Shown here one piece after another: positions 7,986 to 14,925 of a stretch of DNA of 64,000 bases. This DNA is from JAVVHE01 sp032249695 (GTDB lineage: Bacteria; Pseudomonadota; Alphaproteobacteria; Sphingomonadales; Sphingomonadaceae): assembly GCA_032249695.1 (NCBI GenBank), contig JAVVHE010000001.1, positions 1-64,000 of the forward strand. The letters are read 5' to 3'. The first letter of the stretch is position 1; each line of letters starts with the position of its first letter. The notes under the pieces are model-generated. The model saw nothing but the letters and a program-made list of their open reading frames with translations. It was not told where the DNA came from and ran no database searches. The position numbers and the translations under genes are program-made.

Positions 7986-8987
7986 CTATGCCGCGCGCCG
8001 ATCGTCGACCACGCGCTCCCAGGCCAGCGCATGCTCGACGATCGTGTCGAGGCGTGCGTGGACCGGCTGCCAGCCGAGCGTCTCGAGGATCGCGCGGTTG
8101 TCGCTCACCAGCGCGGCCGGGTCGCCTGGGCGGCGCGGCGACATGGTGCGCTCAAGCTCCACGCCCGCGACGCGCTCGACGGTGTCCAACACCTCCAACA
8201 CCGAAAACCCGCGATTGTAGCCGCAGTTGAGCGTGAAGCTTTCGTCCGGGCGCTCGACCAGCCGCTCCAGCGCCGACACGTGCGCGGCGGCGAGGTCGCT
8301 CACGTGAATATAGTCGCGCACGCCGGTACCGTCGGGCGTGTCGTAGTCGGTCCCAAAGATGTGCACGCCATCGCGCTTGCCGAGCGCTGCCTCGACCGCG
8401 ATCTTGATGAGGTGCGTCGCGCCGGCAGTCGACTGGCCGCTGCGCTGCGCCGGGTCTGCGCCGGCCACATTGAAATAGCGCAGCACGCCCGCGTTCATCG
8501 GGTGGGCGGCGGTCACGTCGCGCAGCATCTGCTCGGTCATCAGCTTGGACCAGCCATAAGGGTTGATGGGTTGCGTCGGCGCGTCCTCGGCGACCGGGAT
8601 GCGCTTTGGAATGCCATAGGTCGCAGCCGTCGAACTGAAGATGAAATGCGGCACTCCCGCACCGACCGCGGCTTCCAAGAGCGAGCGCGTCGCGGCGGTG
8701 TTGTTCCCGTAGTATTTCAGCGGGTTGGAAACGCTTTCGGGCACCACGATCGATCCGGCGAAGTGCATGATCGCGCGGATGCCGTGCTCGCCGATAATGC
8801 GCCGCACCAGTTCGCCGTCGGCGATGTCGCCCTGATGGAATGGCACATCGTCAGGCACCGCCCAGCGAAACCCGGTCGTCAGATTGTCGATGACCGCAAC
8901 CGGGTAGCCGCGGTCAGCCAGCGCCAGCACGGCGTGGCTGCCGATATAGCCGGCGCCGCCGGTCACGAGTACGGGGGTCAGGCTCAC
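7986..8987 (-). CDS. galE: UDP-glucose 4-epimerase
   Basis: 333 residues of the extended short-chain dehydrogenase fold. The NAD-binding loop is VTGGAGYIGSHAVLAL at the N-terminus, followed by the acidic residue of AVIDNLTTG. FSSTAATYG and the catalytic pair Tyr-x-x-x-Lys in NPYGWSKLMTEQ lie near residue 150. The C-terminal substrate part holds GTDYDTPDGTGVRDYIHVSD, which is characteristic of GalE. It interconverts UDP-glucose and UDP-galactose for surface polysaccharide or galactose use. The length matches E. coli GalE. No other polysaccharide gene adjoins it. Confidence 0.93.
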   Translation of the reverse strand: MSLTPVLVTGGAGYIGSHAVLALADRGYPVAVIDNLTTGFRWAVPDDVPFHQGDIADGELVRRIIGEHGIRAIMHFAGSIVVPESVSNPLKYYGNNTAATRSLLEAAVGAGVPHFIFSSTAATYGIPKRIPVAEDAPTQPINPYGWSKLMTEQMLRDVTAAHPMNAGVLRYFNVAGADPAQRSGQSTAGATHLIKIAVEAALGKRDGVHIFGTDYDTPDGTGVRDYIHVSDLAAAHVSALERLVERPDESFTLNCGYNRGFSVLEVLDTVERVAGVELERTMSPRRPGDPAALVSDNRAILETLGWQPVHARLDTIVEHALAWERVVDDRRAA

Positions 8988-9086
8988 GCGACGGCTCCGT
9001 TTTCCGCTTGGGGCCGGCGCGCGCTAACGCGCGTTCTAGCCCCGTTCATGCGCGCCTGCCTTTCGTCAGCCGCTCGGGAGTTGGCA

Positions 9087-9704
9087 ATGCTGAAATCAAC
9101 GCTTCGAACCGCCTTCGCGCTTGCAGCCACGGCTGCGCTGCTCGGCGCCTGCACCGCGACGCTGCCTGCGCCGGAGGTGACGCGCTTCCATCGCGGCGAC
9201 GTGCGGCCCTCGACGGTCTATGTCGAGCAGGCCGATCCGCGGCGGCAGGGCACGCTGGAGTTCGGGATGCAGGCCGATGCGGTGCGCGCGGGCTGGGCGC
9301 GACTGGGCTTCCGGCCGGTCCCCGATCGCGCGCAGGCCGACTATGTCAGTCGCGTCGATTTCACCGTCGAGGGCCGCGCGGTCAGCCGCGGCGCGCCGGT
9401 GACGATCGGGCTCGGCGGCGGCGGCGCCAGCTTCGGGCGCGGCGGCGGGTTCGGGCTGGGGGGTGGCGTCTCGTTCCCCGTGGGCCAGCCGCGCGCCAGC
9501 GGTGTCGCCACCGCGACATTGTTCGTCGACCTGCGCCGCGCACAGACCGGTGAGGCGCTGTGGGAAGGCCGCGCCAGCGTCACGGCCCAGGGCCGGTCGG
9601 TCGGCGAGGCCGCCCAGCGCGCGCTGCCGTTGCTGGAGGATGCCGTGTTCAGCGATTTTCCTGGACCGAGCGGGCAGACGACACGCTACAAGCCGAGGCC
9701 ATGA
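9087..9704 (+). CDS. DUF4136 lipoprotein
   Basis: 205 residues with a lipoprotein signal peptide ending LLGAC, so lipidation is predicted near residue 18. The mature domain fits DUF4136: TRFHRGDVRPSTVYVE, then a region ADYVSRVDFTVEGRAV. A long glycine-rich insertion follows (residues about 108-130, FGRGGGFGLGGG), then the closing strand ATLFVDLRRAQTGEALWEGR. The function is unknown and an outer-membrane or periplasmic location is likely. The ATG is chosen from the CGGGAG ribosome-binding site about 7 bases before it; the frame is open far upstream but that part is antisense to galE. It overlaps the carboxypeptidase gene by four bases (ATGA). Confidence 0.8.
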   Translation: MLKSTLRTAFALAATAALLGACTATLPAPEVTRFHRGDVRPSTVYVEQADPRRQGTLEFGMQADAVRAGWARLGFRPVPDRAQADYVSRVDFTVEGRAVSRGAPVTIGLGGGGASFGRGGGFGLGGGVSFPVGQPRASGVATATLFVDLRRAQTGEALWEGRASVTAQGRSVGEAAQRALPLLEDAVFSDFPGPSGQTTRYKPRP

Positions 9705-10813
9705 CGGCACTCCACATCGATTCGGCCTTCGACAGCGGCAATATCGAGCTTCTCGGGCGCGGCGAGGGCGGGGCATTCGACCTCGCCATCCGCCGCGACC
9801 GGATGAGCGACTTCTACCAGTGGTTCCATTTCCGCGTCACCGGCGCGCGCGGCGTGCCTCTGGAACTGCGCATCCTGAACGCGGGCGGATCGGCCTATGC
9901 CTATGGCTGGCCGAACTACCGCGCGCGCGTCTCCGATGACCGCCGGGACTGGGTGCAGACCGATACGGCCTATGCCGACGGCGTGCTGACGATCCGCCAC
10001 ACGCCCGCGACCGACAGCTGCTGGTTCGCCTATCACGCGCCCTATCCGATCGAGCGCCACCACGACCTGATCGCGCGCGCCGCGGCGGCTCCGGGCGTGC
10101 AGGTCCGGACGCTCGGCCGCTCGCTCGACGGGCAGGCGATCGACGCGATCGAGCTGGGCGACGGCGGCCCGCCCGTCTGGCTGATCGCCCGCCAGCACCC
10201 GGGCGAGAGCATGGCCGAATGGTGGATGGAGGGCGCCATCGACGCGCTGATCGAGGGGAGCGCCTTGGCGCGCTCGCTTCGGTCGCGCGTCCGCTTTCAC
10301 ATCGTCCCCAACATGAATCCCGACGGCTCGGTGCGCGGCCATCTGCGCACCAACGCTGCCGGCGTGAACCTCAACCGCGTCTGGCACGCGCCGAACGCCG
10401 AGACCGAGCCCGAGGTCGCCTGCGTCCTCGCGCACATGGAGCGCACGGGCGTCCACTTCGCGATGGACGTCCACGGCGACGAGACCATTCCCCACCTGTT
10501 CATGGCGGGGTTCGAGGGCATCCCCAACGCCACCCCGCAGCAGGCCGAAGGCTACCGCCGCTATCTGGAGCTGCTCGGCCGCCACTCGGCCGACTTCCAG
10601 ACGCGAGTGGGCTACGAGATCGCCGCGCCCGGCACGGGCAACCTCACCATGGCGACCAACGCCATTGCGCATCGGTTCGGCGCGGTCGCGATGACACTTG
10701 AAATGCCGTTCAAGGACGCGCTGGAAAACCCTGATCCGGTGCGCGGCTGGTCGCCTGCCCGGTCGAAGGCGCTCGGACGCGCGTGCCTCTCGGCACTGGC
10801 CGACTGGCTGTAG
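9701..10813 (+). CDS. M14-family zinc carboxypeptidase (cytosolic CCP-like)
   Basis: 370 residues. The N-terminal 120 residues form the beta-sandwich found in cytosolic carboxypeptidases (FDSGNIELL.., YQWFHFRVTGARG, CWFAYHAPYPIERH). The catalytic domain shows RQHPGESMAEWWMEG (zinc His and Glu), NMNPDGSVRGHLRTNAAG, a third ligand in FAMDVHGDETIP and the catalytic Glu in MTLEMPFKD. This is the M14 subfamily related to eukaryotic AGBL/CCP deglutamylases. Bacterial members are thought to trim C-terminal residues from peptides, but their substrates are poorly known. No signal peptide is present. Translation is coupled to the lipoprotein by ATGA. Confidence 0.87.
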   Translation: MTALHIDSAFDSGNIELLGRGEGGAFDLAIRRDRMSDFYQWFHFRVTGARGVPLELRILNAGGSAYAYGWPNYRARVSDDRRDWVQTDTAYADGVLTIRHTPATDSCWFAYHAPYPIERHHDLIARAAAAPGVQVRTLGRSLDGQAIDAIELGDGGPPVWLIARQHPGESMAEWWMEGAIDALIEGSALARSLRSRVRFHIVPNMNPDGSVRGHLRTNAAGVNLNRVWHAPNAETEPEVACVLAHMERTGVHFAMDVHGDETIPHLFMAGFEGIPNATPQQAEGYRRYLELLGRHSADFQTRVGYEIAAPGTGNLTMATNAIAHRFGAVAMTLEMPFKDALENPDPVRGWSPARSKALGRACLSALADWL

Positions 10814-10820
10814 CGCCGCC

Positions 10821-11855
10821 TCAGCCGAGCCGCAGGTCGCCGCCCGCCGGCTCGGCAAAATGGGCGGCCACGGCCGCAGCGCTGACCTCGGCGAGCGTCG
10901 CTGGCTGCCACTTCGGGCTGCGGTCCTTGTCGATCAGCTGGGCGCGGACACCTTCGTAGAAATCGTGCGTCGTCTTCATGTGCGCGACGACCCGGTATTC
11001 GGTCCGAAGCGCATCGGCGACGCTCGCGGCGTTTGCGCCACGCCGCAGCCCTTCGAACACCACCTTCAGCGCAGTCGGGCTCATGCGCTTCAGCGTCGCT
11101 GCTTCCTTCGCCGCCCATTCGCCGCCGTCGGCCTCCAGCGCGGCGACGATGCCCTCCACGCTGTCGCCTGCGAACAGCGTGTCGACCGCGTCGCGGTTCT
11201 GCGCCAGCCGAGCCTGGTGCGGCGGCTCGGCGATCTGGTCGAGCGCGACCTGCGGTTCAACGCCGTCGGCGAGCATCGCCTTCAGCTCGCTCAGCCGCGC
11301 AGCGTGGGTGAAGTGCGTCGCGATACCGGCATAGCGGCACTCGGGCCCGTCGAGCCGAGCCCCGGTCAGCGCCAGGAACACGCCGAGCTTCCCGTCGAGC
11401 CGCGGGAGCGCGTAGCTCGTGCCGACGTCGGTCATCATGCCGATGCCGGTTTCGGGCATCGCCCACAGCGTGCGCTCGGTCGCGACCCGGTATCGGCCGT
11501 GGATCGAGACACCGACCCCCCCGCCCATCGTGATGCCGTCCATCAGCGCCACATAGGGTTTGGGGTAGGCCGCGATCGCTGCGTTCATCGCGTACTCGGT
11601 CGCGAAAAACCGCTCCCACCCGTCCGATCCGGCGCGGCCATCGCGGTGCATCGTCACCACGTCGCCGCCCGCGCAGAAGGCCCGTTCGCCGGCGCCCTCG
11701 ATCGCGACGGCCTTGATGTTCGGATCGCCCGCGAAGCGATCGAGCGCGGCGTCAATCGCGGCGCACATCGCGGCGGTCAGCGCATTCAGCGCCTGCGGCC
11801 GATCGAGGGTGATCAGGCCAAGATGGCCGTGGGTTTCAGCGCGGACATGGGACAT
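10821..11855 (-). CDS. 3-hydroxyisobutyryl-CoA hydrolase-like crotonase
   Basis: 344 residues of the enoyl-CoA hydratase fold. Oxyanion-hole segments are RAFCAGGDVVTMH near residue 58 and MGGGVGVSIHGRYRVATE near 108, with the catalytic Glu in LWAMPETGIGMMTDVG. The long C-terminal half (SPTALKVVFEGLRRGA, EYRVVAHM, DFYEGVRAQLIDKDRSPKW) is specific to HIBCH and separates it from ordinary hydratases. It releases 3-hydroxyisobutyrate from its CoA ester in valine breakdown. No other valine-pathway gene is adjacent. The ATG (MSHVRAETHG) is taken because the frame upstream is low-complexity non-coding sequence. Confidence 0.85.
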   Translation of the reverse strand: MSHVRAETHGHLGLITLDRPQALNALTAAMCAAIDAALDRFAGDPNIKAVAIEGAGERAFCAGGDVVTMHRDGRAGSDGWERFFATEYAMNAAIAAYPKPYVALMDGITMGGGVGVSIHGRYRVATERTLWAMPETGIGMMTDVGTSYALPRLDGKLGVFLALTGARLDGPECRYAGIATHFTHAARLSELKAMLADGVEPQVALDQIAEPPHQARLAQNRDAVDTLFAGDSVEGIVAALEADGGEWAAKEAATLKRMSPTALKVVFEGLRRGANAASVADALRTEYRVVAHMKTTHDFYEGVRAQLIDKDRSPKWQPATLAEVSAAAVAAHFAEPAGGDLRLG

Positions 11856-11902
11856 GGACGCGGCGCTTAGACGATCGCGCGAGGCGCGGGGAGGGGTGGG
11901 CG

Positions 11903-11929
11903 AAGGTCGCGAAGGTCGCGAAGGTTGCG
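11903..11929 (+). repeat. Three 9-bp tandem units AAGGTCGCG (copy 1)
   Basis: Units at 11903-11911, 11912-11920 and 11921-11929 (the last is AAGGTTGCG). They are followed by GGAGGACGTGGAGGACGTGG and purine-rich sequence. The same 9-mer recurs six times at 34614-34667 in a similar setting. It lies in the 364-base gap between the HIBCH gene and murI. Confidence 0.75.
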
Positions 11930-12162
11930 GGGCGGGGTGGAGGACGTGGAGGACGTGGAGGAAGCAGAGGACGGCGAGGGACAAGCAATGCGGCGAGCGG
12001 ACACGGCGGCGACGCCCGTCCCGCGCCGGGACCCCCTTCGCTCTCTCGCGCGCGCGCCGCCGGATCGCGATGTCCCGGTGCGCAACCGCCATGTCTGGAC
12101 TGGCTGACCGGCTTAGAAGCGCAACGGCCGAACGTGCCGCAAGCCCCAGTGGATTGCGTCGG
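11930..12162. other. Non-coding stretch between tandem repeat and promoter
   Basis: I see no credible gene here. Open frames on either strand are Ser/Pro/Arg low-complexity translations. The stretch is purine-rich near 11930-11975 and carries a CG-alternating run near 12046-12060. It forms the middle of the composite element described for the flanking repeat and promoter. Confidence 0.5.
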
Positions 12163-12191
12163 AATATAACCCATACGGTTATCTCTGTCAA
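12163..12191 (-). promoter_or_regulatory. Sigma-70-type promoter overlapping a TAACC-N5-GGTTA palindrome (copy 1)
   Basis: Read leftwards: TTGACA (12191-12186), 17-base spacer, TATATT (12168-12163). This is a near-consensus promoter in a genome that rarely shows one. An inverted repeat ATAACC-N5-GGTTAT (12166-12182) fills the spacer and touches the -10, an ideal position for a repressor. An almost identical block occurs at 35161-35189. The transcript would run toward the HIBCH gene start 308 bases away, or make a non-coding RNA. The operator shape resembles those of ArsR-type repressors, but that is only a resemblance. Confidence 0.6.
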
Positions 12192-12219
12192 GCCGCGACA
12201 CCTCACCGGCGAGGCGGAC

Positions 12220-12993
12220 TCAGAGAATGTCGATGCGGGCCAGGCCGCGCTCCTCCAGCGCTTCACGCAGCGCCGCCACGCCCGCGTCCTTGCGCGTGAA
12301 CACGGTCAGGCTTTCACCCCCGACGCCATCGCCGGCGAGCAGCGTTTCAACGCGGCGGGCGATGCCCTCGGCTCCGTCGACGAACGTCAGTTCCGGCGCG
12401 CCCGCGCGCAGCTCGGCCAGCAGCAGCGGGAAATGGGTGCAGGCCAGCACCACGGTATCCAGCCGATCGCCGCCCGGTTGCGCGCGCAGCCCGTCGAGCG
12501 CGGTGCGGATCGCCGCGGCGTCGACCTGCCCGCCCCGCAGCTTCGCCTCGGCGGCTTCGACCAGATCGGCCGAGCCGTGGCGCAGCACGGTCAGCCCCGC
12601 GGCGAATTCGGACGCGAGGCGGTCGACATAGGGTTGGGCGACCGTCGCTTTCGTGCCAAGCACGCCGATGACGCCGCTCTGCGTCAGCTGAGCGGCTGGC
12701 TTGATCGCGGGGACGGTGCCGACGACGGGCAGCGCCAGCGCCGAGCGGACATGCGCCAGCGCGACGACCGAGGCGGTGTTGCACGCGATGACCGCGAGCC
12801 GCGGGCGGTAGCGTTCCACCAGCCGCCCGAGCAGCGCTGGCACGCGCGCCGCGATCTCGGCGGGGTCCTTGGTGCCGTAGGGAAAGCCCGCGTTGTCGGC
12901 GCAGTAGACGATCCCGGCGCCGGGCAGGCGTCGTCTGATCGCGTCGGCGACGGTCAGGCCGCCGACGCCCGAATCGAAGACAATGAGGCTCAC
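12220..12993 (-). CDS. murI: Glutamate racemase
   Basis: 257 residues; makes D-glutamate for peptidoglycan. The two catalytic cysteines sit in VIACNTASVVAL near residue 70 and VVLACTHFPLLL near 183. The N-terminal IVFDSGVGGLTVADAIRR and FPYGTKDPAEI near residue 38 are diagnostic. The start is GTG, and the GTGA overlap with the stop of the upstream fusion gene supports it. It is therefore cotranscribed with purD-phosphatase, an unusual partner. The length is at the short end of the family range but complete. Confidence 0.93.
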   Translation of the reverse strand: MSLIVFDSGVGGLTVADAIRRRLPGAGIVYCADNAGFPYGTKDPAEIAARVPALLGRLVERYRPRLAVIACNTASVVALAHVRSALALPVVGTVPAIKPAAQLTQSGVIGVLGTKATVAQPYVDRLASEFAAGLTVLRHGSADLVEAAEAKLRGGQVDAAAIRTALDGLRAQPGGDRLDTVVLACTHFPLLLAELRAGAPELTFVDGAEGIARRVETLLAGDGVGGESLTVFTRKDAGVAALREALEERGLARIDIL

Positions 12994-14822
12994 CGCATCT
13001 GCAGCCGGGCAACCAGTCCGCGCGCCGCTGCGTCGACCAGCCTAAATGTCCGAGCGAAGTCGTCCGGGCCGCCATAATAGGGATCGGGGACGACGCTCGT
13101 CCCTTCCTCCGGCGCGAAGTCCATGAACAGGCCGAGATGCGCGGTCGCGTCGGGCGGGCGCAGCGCGCTGAGGTTCGCGAGGTTGGACCCGTCCATCGCC
13201 AGGATGTGCGTGAAGCTGTAAAAGTCCCGTGGGGTTACGCGACGCGCCCGCAGATGTTCGAGCGCGACGCCGTTCGCGCGGGCGATGGCCTGCGCGCGGA
13301 GGTCGGGCGGGCGACCAAGATGCCAGTCGCCGGTGCCCGCGCTGTCGGCCTCGACATTCAGCCCCGCCTCGGCTGCGCGCGCGCGGAACACGCCCTCGGC
13401 AAGCGGCGAGCGGCAGATATTCCCCAGGCAGACGAACAGGATGCGCGGCGTTGCCGAAGCGCCGTCGGCGCTGCCCCGTAGAGACGCACTGTCGAAGGCG
13501 GCGACGCCCGGAACCCGCGCCGTCCCGGAACCCGTCCCGGCCGACATGGTGGCGGTTGACGGCGTCGGCGCCATCGACCCCGCGCCGATGTCACCCCGCC
13601 AGACCGCGTCTGCATAGTCGAGCCGCTCGAGCGCAGCGTAGACGGCCGCGCGCGCGTCGGCGGCGCTGGCTCTGAGCGCGGTCACGCCCAGCACCCGGCC
13701 GCCGCTCGCGACGACGCGGCCGTTCGCATCGAGCGCGGTCCCCGCGTGGTGGACCGTCACCGGCCCGGTCTGCGGCCCGCCCTTCTCGACCGCGGCGAGC
13801 CCGCCGACCGTGCCGCCCAGCGCAGGCGCGCCCGGATAGCCGCGCGCTGCGATGACGACGGTTACCGCGTAGCCGTCGGTCAGCCGCGGCGGCGCAGGGG
13901 GGGGCACCCCGCGCGCTGCGTCGGCGAGCAGCTGCACCAGATCGCCCTCGAAGCGCGCGAGCAGCGACTGCGCCTCCGGGTCGCCCAGCCGGACGTTATA
14001 TTCGATCAGCTTCGGCCCCGCTGCGGTCAGCATCAGCCCGGCGTAGAGGAAGCCCTCGAAGCGCGTGCCGGCCGCCGCCAGCGCCGCGACGGTCGGCTCG
14101 ACGATCTCGCGCATGGCGCGCGCGGCCAGCTCGGGCGTCAGCGCGGGCGCGGGCGAAACCGAGCCCATGCCGCCGGTATTGGGTCCGCGGTCGCCGTCGC
14201 CCACGCGCTTGTAGTCGCGCGCCGTCCCGAACGTCACCGCGCGCCCGCCCGCGACCAGCGCGAACAGCGAGGCTTCCTCGCCCTCCAGAAACTCCTCGAT
14301 GACGAGCGGGCCGTGCGCGCCGAGTTCGCACACCGCTGCTTCGGCCTCGGCGCGGGTGGAGGCGACGATGACGCCCTTGCCGGCCATCAGCCCGTCGGCT
14401 TTGACGACGATCGGCACGGGCCGCCCGGCCAGCCACGACAGCGCGGGCTGAACGGCATCGAAGCGCGCGAAGGCGGCGGTGGGGATGCCGGCGCGCGCGC
14501 AGAGGTCCTTGGTGAAGCCCTTGCTGCTTTCCAGCCGCGCCGCAGCCGCGCTTGGCCCGAACGTCGCGATTCCCGCCGCCCGCAGCGCGTCGGCCAGCCC
14601 CGCAGCGAGCGGCGCTTCGGGGCCGATCACCACGAGATCGACTCCGTTCCCGCGCGCGAAGGCGACGGTGGCGGCCGCGTCCATCGCCGGCACGTTGTGA
14701 CCCACGGCCGCGGTCCCAGCATTCCCCGGGCTGATCCACAGCGCGCCGAGCGTCGGCGACCGCCCGAGCGCCAACGCCAGCGCATGCTCGCGGCCGCCGC
14801 CGCCGATCAGAAGAACCCGCAT
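12990..14822 (-). CDS. purD: Phosphoribosylamine-glycine ligase fused to low-molecular-weight tyrosine phosphatase
   Basis: One open frame of 610 residues. Residues 1-413 are a complete GAR synthetase: MRVLLIGGGGREHALA, ATP-grasp segments PIVVKADGLMAGKGVIVAST and LVIEEFLEGEEASLFAL, RDYKRVGDGDRGPNTGGMGS and YNVRLGDPEAQSLL, ending WRGDIG where PurD normally stops. Residues 414-460 are a Ser/Thr/Ala/Gly linker. Residues 461-610 are a complete LMW-PTP: ILFVCLGNICRSPLAEGVF (CX5R loop, Cys465 to Arg471) and the general acid in VVPDPYYGG (Asp580). No stop or frameshift lies between. Met419 in the linker could start a separate phosphatase. The activities follow from the families; that both occur in one polypeptide is inference. 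Confidence 0.85.
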   Translation of the reverse strand: MRVLLIGGGGREHALALALGRSPTLGALWISPGNAGTAAVGHNVPAMDAAATVAFARGNGVDLVVIGPEAPLAAGLADALRAAGIATFGPSAAAARLESSKGFTKDLCARAGIPTAAFARFDAVQPALSWLAGRPVPIVVKADGLMAGKGVIVASTRAEAEAAVCELGAHGPLVIEEFLEGEEASLFALVAGGRAVTFGTARDYKRVGDGDRGPNTGGMGSVSPAPALTPELAARAMREIVEPTVAALAAAGTRFEGFLYAGLMLTAAGPKLIEYNVRLGDPEAQSLLARFEGDLVQLLADAARGVPPPAPPRLTDGYAVTVVIAARGYPGAPALGGTVGGLAAVEKGGPQTGPVTVHHAGTALDANGRVVASGGRVLGVTALRASAADARAAVYAALERLDYADAVWRGDIGAGSMAPTPSTATMSAGTGSGTARVPGVAAFDSASLRGSADGASATPRILFVCLGNICRSPLAEGVFRARAAEAGLNVEADSAGTGDWHLGRPPDLRAQAIARANGVALEHLRARRVTPRDFYSFTHILAMDGSNLANLSALRPPDATAHLGLFMDFAPEEGTSVVPDPYYGGPDDFARTFRLVDAAARGLVARLQMR

Positions 14823-14925
14823 CCCCGCCCGCTTAGGAACCGGCCGAGGGCGGCGCAACCGCGCCCGCGCAGCCGGAGCCGGCTCGCCGCTAGGGCCGCG
14901 CGCGGGCTTGGTGTAACGATGCCCC

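Noticed and set aside
8031..9086. Long N-terminal extension of the DUF4136 lipoprotein frame
   Set aside because: It is antisense to galE; the signal peptide and ribosome-binding site place the start at 9087.
12046..12060. CG-alternating run as a Z-DNA element
   Set aside because: Short CG runs are expected by chance in a genome of this composition.
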